A DNA stretch of 64,000 bases, taken from contig NZ_CP097800.1 of the NCBI RefSeq assembly GCF_000612545.2, forward strand, positions 1,736,001-1,800,000. Reading direction: 5' to 3'. This document shows, in pieces, positions 8,031 through 16,800 of the stretch; within the stretch, counting starts at the first letter, position 1; each line of letters begins with the position of its first letter. Source of the DNA: Streptomyces sp. PCS3-D2. GTDB taxonomy: Bacteria; Actinomycetota; Actinomycetes; Streptomycetales; Streptomycetaceae. The notes beneath the pieces were generated by a model. That model saw only the letters and a program-made list of their open reading frames with translations. It searched no databases and was not told where the DNA came from. The position numbers and the translations under genes were made by a program.

Positions 8031-9217
8031 CCGCGCCGCGCCGGGACCCCCTGCGCGACCCGCGCTTCTTCGCCGACCCCTACCCCACCTACGACCGGCT
8101 GCGCGAAGGCTGCCCGGTCCGGCGGATCCCCACCGGCTCCGGCGGACACCAGGCGTACGTGATCACCGGCCACTCCGAGGCCCGCGAGGCGTTCGCCGAC
8201 CCTCGCCTGTCCAAGGACACGGCCCGCTTCTTCGCCGACCGCCCCTCGAACCGCGACCTGCACCCGGCGATCGCCCGCACCATGCTGGCGAGCGACCCCC
8301 CGGCGCACACCCACCAACGACGGGTGGCGACGCGGCTGTTCACGACCGGCCGCGTCCGCGAACTGCGCCCGTTCATCACCCGGGTCGTGGACGGCCTCAT
8401 GGCCGCGTGGCGACCGGGGGCGGACATCGACCTGGTGGCGGACCTGGCGGTGCCCCTGCCGGTCACCGTCGTCTGCGAACTCCTGGGCGTACCCGAGGCC
8501 GACCGCACCGCCCTCGCCGACTGGTCCCACGCCCTCTTCGACGCGACCGACACCGACCGCGTCGACGCCGCGTCACACCGGATCGGCGACTACCTCACCG
8601 ACCTCGTCGACACGGCCCGCACCGCCCCCGGCGACGGCCCGCTCCACTCCCTCCTGCGCGACTGCGACGAGGGCGGCCTCGACCGGGACGAGACCGTCTC
8701 CCTGGCCGCCCTCCTGCTGGTCGCCGGTCACGAGACCACCACCCACTTCATCGGCAACGCCGTGCTGGCCCTGCTCCGGCACCCGGAGGCGTTCGACCGC
8801 CTGCGCCGGAACCCGGACCTGGTCCCCGGCGCCCTCGACGAACTGCTCCGCTTCGACTCCCCGGTGAGCGTGGCCACCTTCCGTCACAGCACGGAGGACC
8901 TGAGCGTCGGCGGGATCGACATCCCGGCGGGCTTTCCGGTGCTCATCGCCCCCGGGGCCGCCAACCGCGACCCGGCGGCGTTCCCCGACCCGCACCGCCT
9001 CGACCTCGACCGCGACGCCGGCGGCCACCTCTCCTTCGGCCACGGCATCCACCGCTGCCCGGGCGCCCCCCTGGCCCGGGCCGAGGCGGACATCGCCCTC
9101 CGCACCCTGGTGACCCGATTCCCGAACACCCGCCTGGCCCTCCCCGAGGAATCCCTGACCTGGCGCCGAACCCGCCTGACCCGCGGCCTGACGGCCCTCC
9201 CCCTCACCCTCGCCTGA
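8027..9217 (+). CDS. Cytochrome P450
   Basis: A 396-aa soluble bacterial P450. Visible landmarks are the I-helix LLVAGHETTTHF (oxygen-activating A/G-x-x-T), the K-helix ExxR in DELLRFDSP, and the heme-thiolate loop FGHGIHRCPGAPLAR with the proximal cysteine. Length is normal for the class and no key residue is missing. The GTG at 8027 overlaps the stop of the MAB_1171c-like gene, which fixes the start. The substrate is not predictable from sequence; the redox partner is not encoded nearby. Recurrence of P450s as the last gene of XRE/ImmA/MAB_1171c operons is known to me for Streptomyces, but their biological role is unclear. Confidence 0.93.
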   Translation: MTAPRRDPLRDPRFFADPYPTYDRLREGCPVRRIPTGSGGHQAYVITGHSEAREAFADPRLSKDTARFFADRPSNRDLHPAIARTMLASDPPAHTHQRRVATRLFTTGRVRELRPFITRVVDGLMAAWRPGADIDLVADLAVPLPVTVVCELLGVPEADRTALADWSHALFDATDTDRVDAASHRIGDYLTDLVDTARTAPGDGPLHSLLRDCDEGGLDRDETVSLAALLLVAGHETTTHFIGNAVLALLRHPEAFDRLRRNPDLVPGALDELLRFDSPVSVATFRHSTEDLSVGGIDIPAGFPVLIAPGAANRDPAAFPDPHRLDLDRDAGGHLSFGHGIHRCPGAPLARAEADIALRTLVTRFPNTRLALPEESLTWRRTRLTRGLTALPLTLA

Positions 9218-9632
9218 CCCACCCCACCCCACCCACGGCACCCGCCCCCGACCGGAACCCGTGCGCGCTCCGCTCGCTGCCTCGGCGATCTCGATGAGGC
9301 GTCGCCGGGGTCCGGCGACGGTGGCGTCGGCGGTGGAGCACAGGGGCCGGTGCCGCTCGTCGGCCGCCGCCACCTCACGTGCCGCCTCTTCGGCCCGCTG
9401 GGCGGGATCGATGACCCGCTTCTCCGCATCGGCCGCCTCGGCGACCTCGGCGGGGCGCCCTGGCAGAGCCTCAGTTCACGGGAACGGTTCTCGATCACCC
9501 CTGGCTGTATCCGGCCAGGGCGTGGGCGGTCCGACCGGAACCCGACCGCATGTCGGACACCGCCGATACCCTTGCCCCGTACGCACGCGACCGTCGCGCG
9601 GCCTTCGGTAGATCTTCGAGGTGGGGACCAGA
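9218..9632. other. Intergenic stretch between P450 and Ser/Thr kinase; no supported gene
   Basis: This 415-bp stretch has coding-like GC on the minus strand but no frame with recognisable domains or a start with a ribosome site. A 7-bp stem with an 8-nt loop (CCCTGGC 9499-9505, GCCAGGG 9514-9520) lies about 115 bp upstream of the kinase. The kinase promoter must be here, but no clear hexamers were identified. Confidence 0.5.
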
Positions 9633-10847
9633 GTGAACGCAACGCCGCTGAGTCCGGACGATCCGGCCGAGCTGGGCGGGTTCACGCTGCGGGGACGGAT
9701 CGGCCACGGCGGCATGGGCCAGGTCTACCTCGGTGAGTCCGCCGCCGGCGAGGCCGTCGCGGTGAAGGTGATCAAACCCACGGTGGTCGATTCGGAGACC
9801 CGGCAGCGGTTCGCCCAGGAGATCGAGGTCCTCAAGACGGTCTGGGGGCCGCGCGTCGCCGCGTTCGTGAAGGCCGACACGGAGTCGGAGCAGCCGTGGC
9901 TCGCGACCGAGTACGTGGAGGGCCCCGATCTGCGCCGGCTCCTCGACACCAGGGGTGTCCTGTCGCCGCTGGCGGCCGCTTCGCTCGGTGCGACCCTTGC
10001 CGAGGCGCTGGCCGGAGTCCACGGCCAAGGGCTGCTGCACCGGGACCTCAAGCCGGCGAACATCCTGCTCGGCCCCAACGGCCCCAAGATCATCGACTTC
10101 GGCCTCGCCGTCTTCGCGGAGTCCAGCGCCTCCCTCACCGCGCCGAACATGGTGATGGGCACCCCTGCCTGCATGTCTCCGGAGCAGGCGAACGGGGAGA
10201 AGCCGCTGACCGCCCCGGTGGACGTGTACGCGCTCGGGGCGGTGCTGCTCTTCATGACCACGGGCCACTACCCGTACCAGGCCGATCACGTACAGGTGCT
10301 CTTCAGTCACATCGTCGACCCCGACAAGGCGCCCGACCTGTCGGGAGTGCCCGCGGAACTGGTCGGTCTCCTGTCGTCCATGCTCCGGTACGCGCCGCAC
10401 GACCGTCCGACGATGGACGAGGTGGTCACACAGTGCGTGGCGGTCATCAAGGCGCACGGGGCGACCGTGGCCCAGGCCCGACGGCAGTTGGCCTCGCTCA
10501 CCACGGTCGCGTACGAACCGCCGGAGCCCTCCCCCGCACCGGCTCCCACCCCGCCGCCCGCGGACGCCGTGCCCTTCGCCGAGGCGCCGACGCTCCCGGC
10601 CCCGACTCCCGCGACCGTGGCACCGACCGTCCCGCTGCCGCAGCAGTCCGCCTCCCCCGCCCACCCTCCGGGCTACACCCCGACGGTCGCGGCCACCACC
10701 CCGGACGCCGAGCCCGCAGCCGAACCCCCGGCGCAACCGGCGCCCGCACCCGTGCCCGTGCCTCTCGCCGGCCCTCGACGTTCCGCCGCCGCGCTCCGGA
10801 TCGCGACCCAGTTGCGGGAGACGTACGCGGCGACGGCGCCGTTCTGA
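9633..10847 (+). CDS. Hanks-type serine/threonine protein kinase, soluble
   Basis: A 404-aa eukaryotic-type kinase. The glycine loop GHGGMGQV is near residue 25, the ATP lysine is in VAVKVIK (about residue 45), the catalytic loop is HRDLKPANIL, the metal motif is DFG (IIDFGLAVF), and the activation segment reads GTPACMSPEQ. All catalytic residues are present. After about residue 265 the chain is a Pro/Ala/Thr-rich low-complexity tail with no transmembrane segment and no PASTA repeats, unlike PknB. The GTG at 9633 starts two codons after a GAGGTGGGG site; a GTG at 9621 is the alternative. It lies 121 bp upstream of drmD on the same strand, so a regulatory or effector role in defence is possible but inferred. 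Confidence 0.88.
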   Translation: MNATPLSPDDPAELGGFTLRGRIGHGGMGQVYLGESAAGEAVAVKVIKPTVVDSETRQRFAQEIEVLKTVWGPRVAAFVKADTESEQPWLATEYVEGPDLRRLLDTRGVLSPLAAASLGATLAEALAGVHGQGLLHRDLKPANILLGPNGPKIIDFGLAVFAESSASLTAPNMVMGTPACMSPEQANGEKPLTAPVDVYALGAVLLFMTTGHYPYQADHVQVLFSHIVDPDKAPDLSGVPAELVGLLSSMLRYAPHDRPTMDEVVTQCVAVIKAHGATVAQARRQLASLTTVAYEPPEPSPAPAPTPPPADAVPFAEAPTLPAPTPATVAPTVPLPQQSASPAHPPGYTPTVAATTPDAEPAAEPPAQPAPAPVPVPLAGPRRSAAALRIATQLRETYAATAPF

Positions 10848-10968
10848 GCGGGCCGGCCGACAGCACGGCACCGGGGAGGCCCGGACGGAGGCGACCACCG
10901 CCCCTTGTCCGGGGCCGTGGCCCGCACGAAGATCTACACAGTTCAGCAGCTATCAGGAGGTACCGCGG

Positions 10969-13866
10969 GTGACCGCCCAGCAGTCCAGTCGGCAGCCCGC
11001 CCCGGGAACCGGTACGAGTCTCCCGCCCGGCGCCCAGATCGTGGTGCGCGATGAGGAATGGCTGGTCAAGAACGTCACCCGGACCGATCACGACGGCGAC
11101 CGGATCGAGGCCGTCGGGATCTCCGAGTTCGTCCGCGATCAGGAGGCCGTCTTCTTCACGGGCCTGGAGCGCACGCGCGACGGCGCGCCCGGCATCGAGC
11201 TGATGGACCCCGCCAAGACCACCCTGATCGGCGACGACTCCCCGAACTTCCGCCGCAGCCGCCTCTTCCTCGAAGCGATCCTGCGCAAGACCCCCCTGCC
11301 GCAGTCCGAGCGCGGCCTGGCCCTCGCCGACAGCTTCCTCCTCGACGCGCTCCCCTACCAGCAGCGGCCCGCGCAGCTCGCGCTCTCCGGCCGGAACCTG
11401 CGCCCCCGCATGCTGATCGCGGACGTCGTCGGCCTCGGCAAGACCCTGGAGATCGGGCTCACCCTGGCGGAGCTGATCCGCCGCGGCCGCGGCGAGCGCA
11501 TCCTCGTCGTGACCCCGCAGCACGTGCTGGAGCAGTTCCAGCACGAGCTGTGGACCCGGTTCGCCATCCCCCTGATCCGCCTCGACTCGGCGGGCATCGA
11601 GCGGATCCAGCGGGAGATCCCGGCGGGCCGCAACCCCTTTACGTTCTTCAAGCGGGTGATCGTCTCGATCGACACCCTGAAGAACACCGACCAGTACAAG
11701 CACCATCTGGAGCACATCCGGTGGGACGCCGTCGTCATCGACGAGTCGCACAACCTGATCAACCGCGGTTCGCTGCGCAACCAGCTCGCGCAGCTCCTCG
11801 CCCCGCAGACGGACGCTCTCATCCTCGCCAGCGCCACCCCGCACAACGGCAACGCCCGCTCGTTCGCCGAGCTGATCGCGCTGCTCGACCCGGCGGCGAT
11901 CCGTGACCCGGAGCGGTACTCGGCCGAGGACATCAAGCACCTGTTCATCCGCCGTACCAAGGTCAGCGCCGAGGTCCGGGAGAAGATGTCCGGCCAGTGG
12001 GCCGACCGGGGCCCTTCGGAGTCGGTGCACTGCGCGGCCACCCCGGCCGAGGAGAAGATCTTCGAGGAGCTCGCGCAGGTATGGCTGCCCGCCGAGGGCC
12101 GCTCCGTGAGCGAGGTCCCGCTCTTCCCGTACACCCTGCTCAAGTCCTTCCTCTCCTCGCACGCCGCCCTGAGCTCGACGGTCGAGACCCGTATCAAGAC
12201 CCTGGAGAAGAAGAACGACCCGGACGCGACGGCCGCTGAACTGGCCGCCCTCCAGCGCCTGCGGAAGCTCACGGCCGGTCTGACCGTCCAGGACTCGGCC
12301 AAGTTCACCGCGCTCGTCGAGCAGTTGAAGGCCATCGGCGTCGGACCGCGCAGCGAGACCCGGGTCGTGGTCTTCTCCGAGCGTGTCCAGACCCTGGAGT
12401 GGCTGCGCTCCACCGTGCCGGCCGCGCTCGGCTTCAAGGGCAAGGCCCTGGAGGAAGCCGCCCGTGTGATGCACGGCGGCCTCTCCGACGAGCAGCAGAT
12501 GCAGTGCGTGGAGGATTTCGGCCTCGCCGACACCCCCGTACGCATCCTCTTCACCGGCGATGTGGCCTCCGAGGGCGTCAACCTCCACCGGCAGTGCCAC
12601 CAGCTCGTCCACTACGACGTTCCGTGGTCGCTGATCCGCATCGAGCAGCGCAACGGCCGTATCGACCGCTACGGGCAGGCCCACCAGCCGCAGTTCCGTG
12701 CCCTGATCCTGACCAGCGAGGTGGACGGCGCGAAGGACGACCGCACGGTCGCCGAGCGGCTCCTCGAACGGGAGGACGAGGCACACCGCTCGCTCGGCAC
12801 GGCGGAGGCGGTCTCCGGCCTGTACCGCGCGGAGGCCGAGGAGAAGTCCCTGATCCAGGACCTGCTCAAGGGCCGCACGGTCGACGAGTCCCTTCAGCAC
12901 ACCGCCGAGGAGGCGGGCGGTGCGGACGACTTCCTCGCCGGTTTCTTCGCCCAGGTCGACGACGCGTCGTCCGCCGAGCCCGCCCGGGAGGCCACCGCGT
13001 CCGGTTCCGCGGCGCCGGGAGAGTCCTCGACCCCGCCGACGGCCCACGTACCGCGGCTCTTCACCACCACCCGCGAGTTCGTCGACGAGGCGGTACGGGA
13101 GGTCTTCCCGGACGCCCAGCAGTCCCTCGGTATGGATCGCGACCCCGAGAACGGCCTGATCTCCTTCAAGCCCCCGACCGATCTGGTGCACCGGCTGAAG
13201 GCCCTGCCGCCGGACTACCGCCGCGAGCAGCGCCTGAGCGAGCGCCTCCTCGTCACCCTCAACCGCAAGCTGGCCGACCGCGCCCTCGTACGGGCCCGCG
13301 AGTCGGGCACCTCCAGCTGGCCGGAGATCTCCCTGCTCACCGACCTCCACCCGGTGGTGGAGTGGCTGACCGACAAGGTCCTCGTGAAGCTGGGCCGCCA
13401 GGAGGCCCCGGTGATCACAGCCGACGTCGAGGCTCCCGTGTACCTCGTGCAGGGCATCTACTCCAACGCCCTGGGCCGCCCCACCGTCGTGAAGTGGATG
13501 GCCGTCACGGGCGAGGACGTCACCGACGACATGGTGGGCACCCTGCGCGAGGCGGGCATCGGCCCGACCATGGCCAACCCCCTGCACGCCCACGACGTGT
13601 ACGGCCTGCGGGCCGGCATCCCGGCGGCTCTGGAGGCCGCCGAGGCCTTCCTCTCGCGCCACAGCGCGGAGTGGGACAAGGCCCTCCTCGCCCCGATCGA
13701 GGAGTACCGGCAGCGGCTCGGCCAGTGGGAGCAGCCCACCCTCGCGGGCGAGGAGACGAAGGACGAGCTGTCCCGCCTCGCCGACTCCCTGCTGACGACG
13801 GGCCGCCCGATGCTCCGCGTCCTGGCCGTCCTCGACTCCGCCCACGGCTCCGCCGCGCACGCCTAG
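10969..13866 (+). CDS. drmD: DrmD-like SNF2-family helicase (DISARM class 1)
   Basis: A 965-aa SNF2/HepA-like ATPase. RecA-like domain 1 shows Walker A DVVGLGKT (about residues 152-160), motif II VIDESHNL (about 257) and motif III SATPHNG. Domain 2 carries GDVASEGVNL and motif VI QRNGRIDRYGQ (about 560). The C-terminal 350 residues have no named domain but are typical of DrmD, and the gene is followed 10 bp later by a DrmMI-type methylase, the class-1 DISARM order. A strong AGGAGG at 10955-10960 supports the GTG start at 10969. The first Walker residue pattern is DVVG rather than the commoner DEVG. DISARM restricts incoming phage DNA while host DNA is methylated. Confidence 0.85.
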   Translation: MTAQQSSRQPAPGTGTSLPPGAQIVVRDEEWLVKNVTRTDHDGDRIEAVGISEFVRDQEAVFFTGLERTRDGAPGIELMDPAKTTLIGDDSPNFRRSRLFLEAILRKTPLPQSERGLALADSFLLDALPYQQRPAQLALSGRNLRPRMLIADVVGLGKTLEIGLTLAELIRRGRGERILVVTPQHVLEQFQHELWTRFAIPLIRLDSAGIERIQREIPAGRNPFTFFKRVIVSIDTLKNTDQYKHHLEHIRWDAVVIDESHNLINRGSLRNQLAQLLAPQTDALILASATPHNGNARSFAELIALLDPAAIRDPERYSAEDIKHLFIRRTKVSAEVREKMSGQWADRGPSESVHCAATPAEEKIFEELAQVWLPAEGRSVSEVPLFPYTLLKSFLSSHAALSSTVETRIKTLEKKNDPDATAAELAALQRLRKLTAGLTVQDSAKFTALVEQLKAIGVGPRSETRVVVFSERVQTLEWLRSTVPAALGFKGKALEEAARVMHGGLSDEQQMQCVEDFGLADTPVRILFTGDVASEGVNLHRQCHQLVHYDVPWSLIRIEQRNGRIDRYGQAHQPQFRALILTSEVDGAKDDRTVAERLLEREDEAHRSLGTAEAVSGLYRAEAEEKSLIQDLLKGRTVDESLQHTAEEAGGADDFLAGFFAQVDDASSAEPAREATASGSAAPGESSTPPTAHVPRLFTTTREFVDEAVREVFPDAQQSLGMDRDPENGLISFKPPTDLVHRLKALPPDYRREQRLSERLLVTLNRKLADRALVRARESGTSSWPEISLLTDLHPVVEWLTDKVLVKLGRQEAPVITADVEAPVYLVQGIYSNALGRPTVVKWMAVTGEDVTDDMVGTLREAGIGPTMANPLHAHDVYGLRAGIPAALEAAEAFLSRHSAEWDKALLAPIEEYRQRLGQWEQPTLAGEETKDELSRLADSLLTTGRPMLRVLAVLDSAHGSAAHA

Positions 13867-13876
13867 GAGAATCCCC

Positions 13877-16800
13877 ATGACGTACGACTCCCTGGTCAAC
13901 CGCGGTGACTACTTCTCCGCGCACTATCTGGCCGAGGTCTTCCCGAAGGACCTCAAGTCCGGGCTGCTCGCGGCCTGGAAGACCCGCGAGGAGGAGGCCA
14001 AGTCCTCGGACTCCGCGGATCTGGAACCGGACCCGGACGCCCTCCCGGTCACCCCCCGTCTGGGTCTGCGCGCCCTGCGCCGCCCGTACTTCCGTACCCG
14101 CGCCTTCTTCGCGGAGGCGGCGGCCGGACAGGACGACACGACGACGTTCGACGCGCCCGAGTGGCGCGAGCGTGCGGCCTCCCTCAACGCCTCCGTCCTG
14201 CGCGCCTTCGGCTACGACGCCAAGCCGCAGATCCTGACGGTGTCGCGGGCGGACCACACGTACGAGATCCCCGTCGCGCACGCCGAACCGGGCCTGGTCG
14301 CCGTCGACTGCGGCTGGGCGGCCGAACCGGACGCCGCCCTGGACCCGGACGGCCCGGGCCGCCTCCTCACCCCCGTCCCGCTGGACGCGTCCTCGTCCCT
14401 CCGTACGGGCTCGAAGCTCGCCTCGTTCCTCTTCGCGAGCGAGGACGCCCCGCGGTACGTGCTGCTGCTCGCCGGCGGCGTGATCGTCCTCGCCGACCGG
14501 GCGGCGTGGGGCGAGGGCCGCTACCTGGCGGCTTCGCTGGACACCGCCCTGGACCGCAACAACACCAAGGACGGCCAGGAGCTCGACACCCTGGCGGCCC
14601 TCTTCGGTGCGGACTCGCTGCGCACTCCGGAGGAGGGCGGCGAGAATCCGCTCGCCGGGCTCGTCGACAAGTCCACCAAGCACGCGGTGGGCGTCTCGTC
14701 CGAACTCCGGGACGGCCTGCGCGAGTCGGTGGAACTCATCGCCAACGAGGTCCTGGAGCGGATCACCAGCCATGAGGGTGTCCGTCTGGAGGACGTGAAG
14801 GAGCTACCCGAACTCTCCCGGCAGCTCACCCGCGAGTCGCTCCGCTACCTGTACCGCATTCTGTTCCTCCTGTACGCGGAGGCCCGCCCCGAGCTGGGCA
14901 TCCTGCCGTCGGACTATCCCGAGTACCACCAGGGGTACGGCCTCGGGCGACTCGGCGAACTCGTCGCGGAACGCGACCTGGTGGGTGAGAAGGCCCGCGA
15001 GGGCTTCTACCTGTACGAGTCACTGGACCTGCTCTTCGGCAAGGTCCAGGAGGGCTACCGGCCGCGCCGCACGCACGGCGTGGCCGGGAAGGACGCCGGG
15101 AAGGACTCCGAGGACGTCGGCCTGCGCTTCGAGCCCCTCCACTCGAAGCTCTTCGAGGCGGAGTCGATCCGTCTGATCGGCGCGGCGTCGGTCAGGGACC
15201 CCCGCCACGACGAGGACGCGGACGACGGCCCCCACCACCTGGACACCCGGCTCCGCAACGCCACCCTGTACAAGGTGCTGCGGAAGCTGATGCTCACCCG
15301 GGGCAGGAAGGGCGAGCGGGGCGGCTTCATCTCGTACGCGCAGCTCGGCATCAACCAGCTGGGCGCGGTGTACGAGGGCCTGATGTCGTACGCGGGCTTC
15401 ATCGCGGGCGAGGAACTGTACGAGGTCGCGAAGAACGGCGACCCGAAGGACGGCTCCTGGCTGATCCCCTCCTCGAAGGCCGACGAGTACGCGGACTCCG
15501 TGTTCGTACGCCGCCGGGACGAGGAGACGGGCACCGACGTCCGGGTCCGGTACCGCCCGGGCTCGTTCGTCTACCGCCTCTCCGGCCGCGACCGCCAGAC
15601 CTCCGCCTCGTACTACACGCCGGAGTCCCTGACGAAGGTGACCGTCCAGCTGGCGTTGCAGCACCGCCTGGACCAGGACGACACGGTCACGGAGGCCCGG
15701 GAACTCCTGGACTGGAAGATCTGCGAGCCGGCCCTCGGCTCGGGCGCGTTCCTCAACGAGGCCATCAACCAGGTCGCGGCCGAGTACCTGCGCCGCCGCC
15801 AGGACGAAACCGGCCGTGCCATCGACACCGAGCAGTACCCGGTGGAGCTCCAGAAGGCCAAGGCGTACATCGCCCTGCACAACTCCTACGGCGTCGACCT
15901 CAACTCGACGGCGGTCGAGCTGGCCGAGGTCTCGCTGTGGCTGAACACCATGCACCCGGGCATGGAGGCGCCGTGGTTCGGCCTGCACCTGCGCCGGGGC
16001 AACTCGCTGATCGGCGGCCGGAGGGAGATCTACGGGCCGGACCGCCTGAAGAAGGGCGGCTGGCTGGGCGCCACCCCGGAACGCTTCCCGCTGACGGAGG
16101 CGGCGTCCGGCCTGCCGACGGGTTCGGTCCACCACTTCCTGCTCCCGGCGAAGGAGTGGGGCGCGGTCGCCGCCGAGAAGGAGGCGAAGGCCCTGGCCCC
16201 AGAGGAGGCGAAGGCGCTGGCCGCCTGGCGCAAGGCGATCACCAAGTCACCGAACGCGAAGCAGACGACCCGGCTCCAGGGGCTCGCGCGCCGGGCGGAG
16301 TGCCTGTGGCAGCTGGTGGTGCGGCGCCTGGAGATCTCCGAGCGGGACATCAGCCGCAGGATCGACGTGTGGGGCGCGGAGCCGGAGTGGCTGCGGCAGC
16401 CGGTGGAGGCGGTCCAGCGCGAGGAGGTCCTGGCGGACCTTGAGGCGGTCGACACCCCGTACTGGCGTCTGAAGACCCTGATGGACGCGTGGTGCGCGCT
16501 GTGGTTCTGGCCGGTGCAGGAAGCGTCGCTGCTGGACGGTACGAATCCGCGCTATCGGCATGCGGCGGAGCTGGCGGAGCAGTCGGCTGCGTATGAGGTG
16601 GCCGTCTCGGGGGCGGAGGAGGACGACGAAGACACTGGCGTCCTGATGTCCTGGGAGGAAGATGCCCTCCCCGGCTTCGGCGTGGAAACCAAGCAGCTCT
16701 CCCTCACCCAGGAGGACGTGGCCAAGCGCCGAGTGGGCCGCCGCAAGGAGTCCCTTGCTGAGCGTCGCCGCGCGGTGATCCCGCTGGCGAACCTGGACGA

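Noticed and set aside
9261-9611. 116-aa open frame in the P450-kinase gap
   Set aside because: No ribosome site or domain; composition alone does not support a gene.
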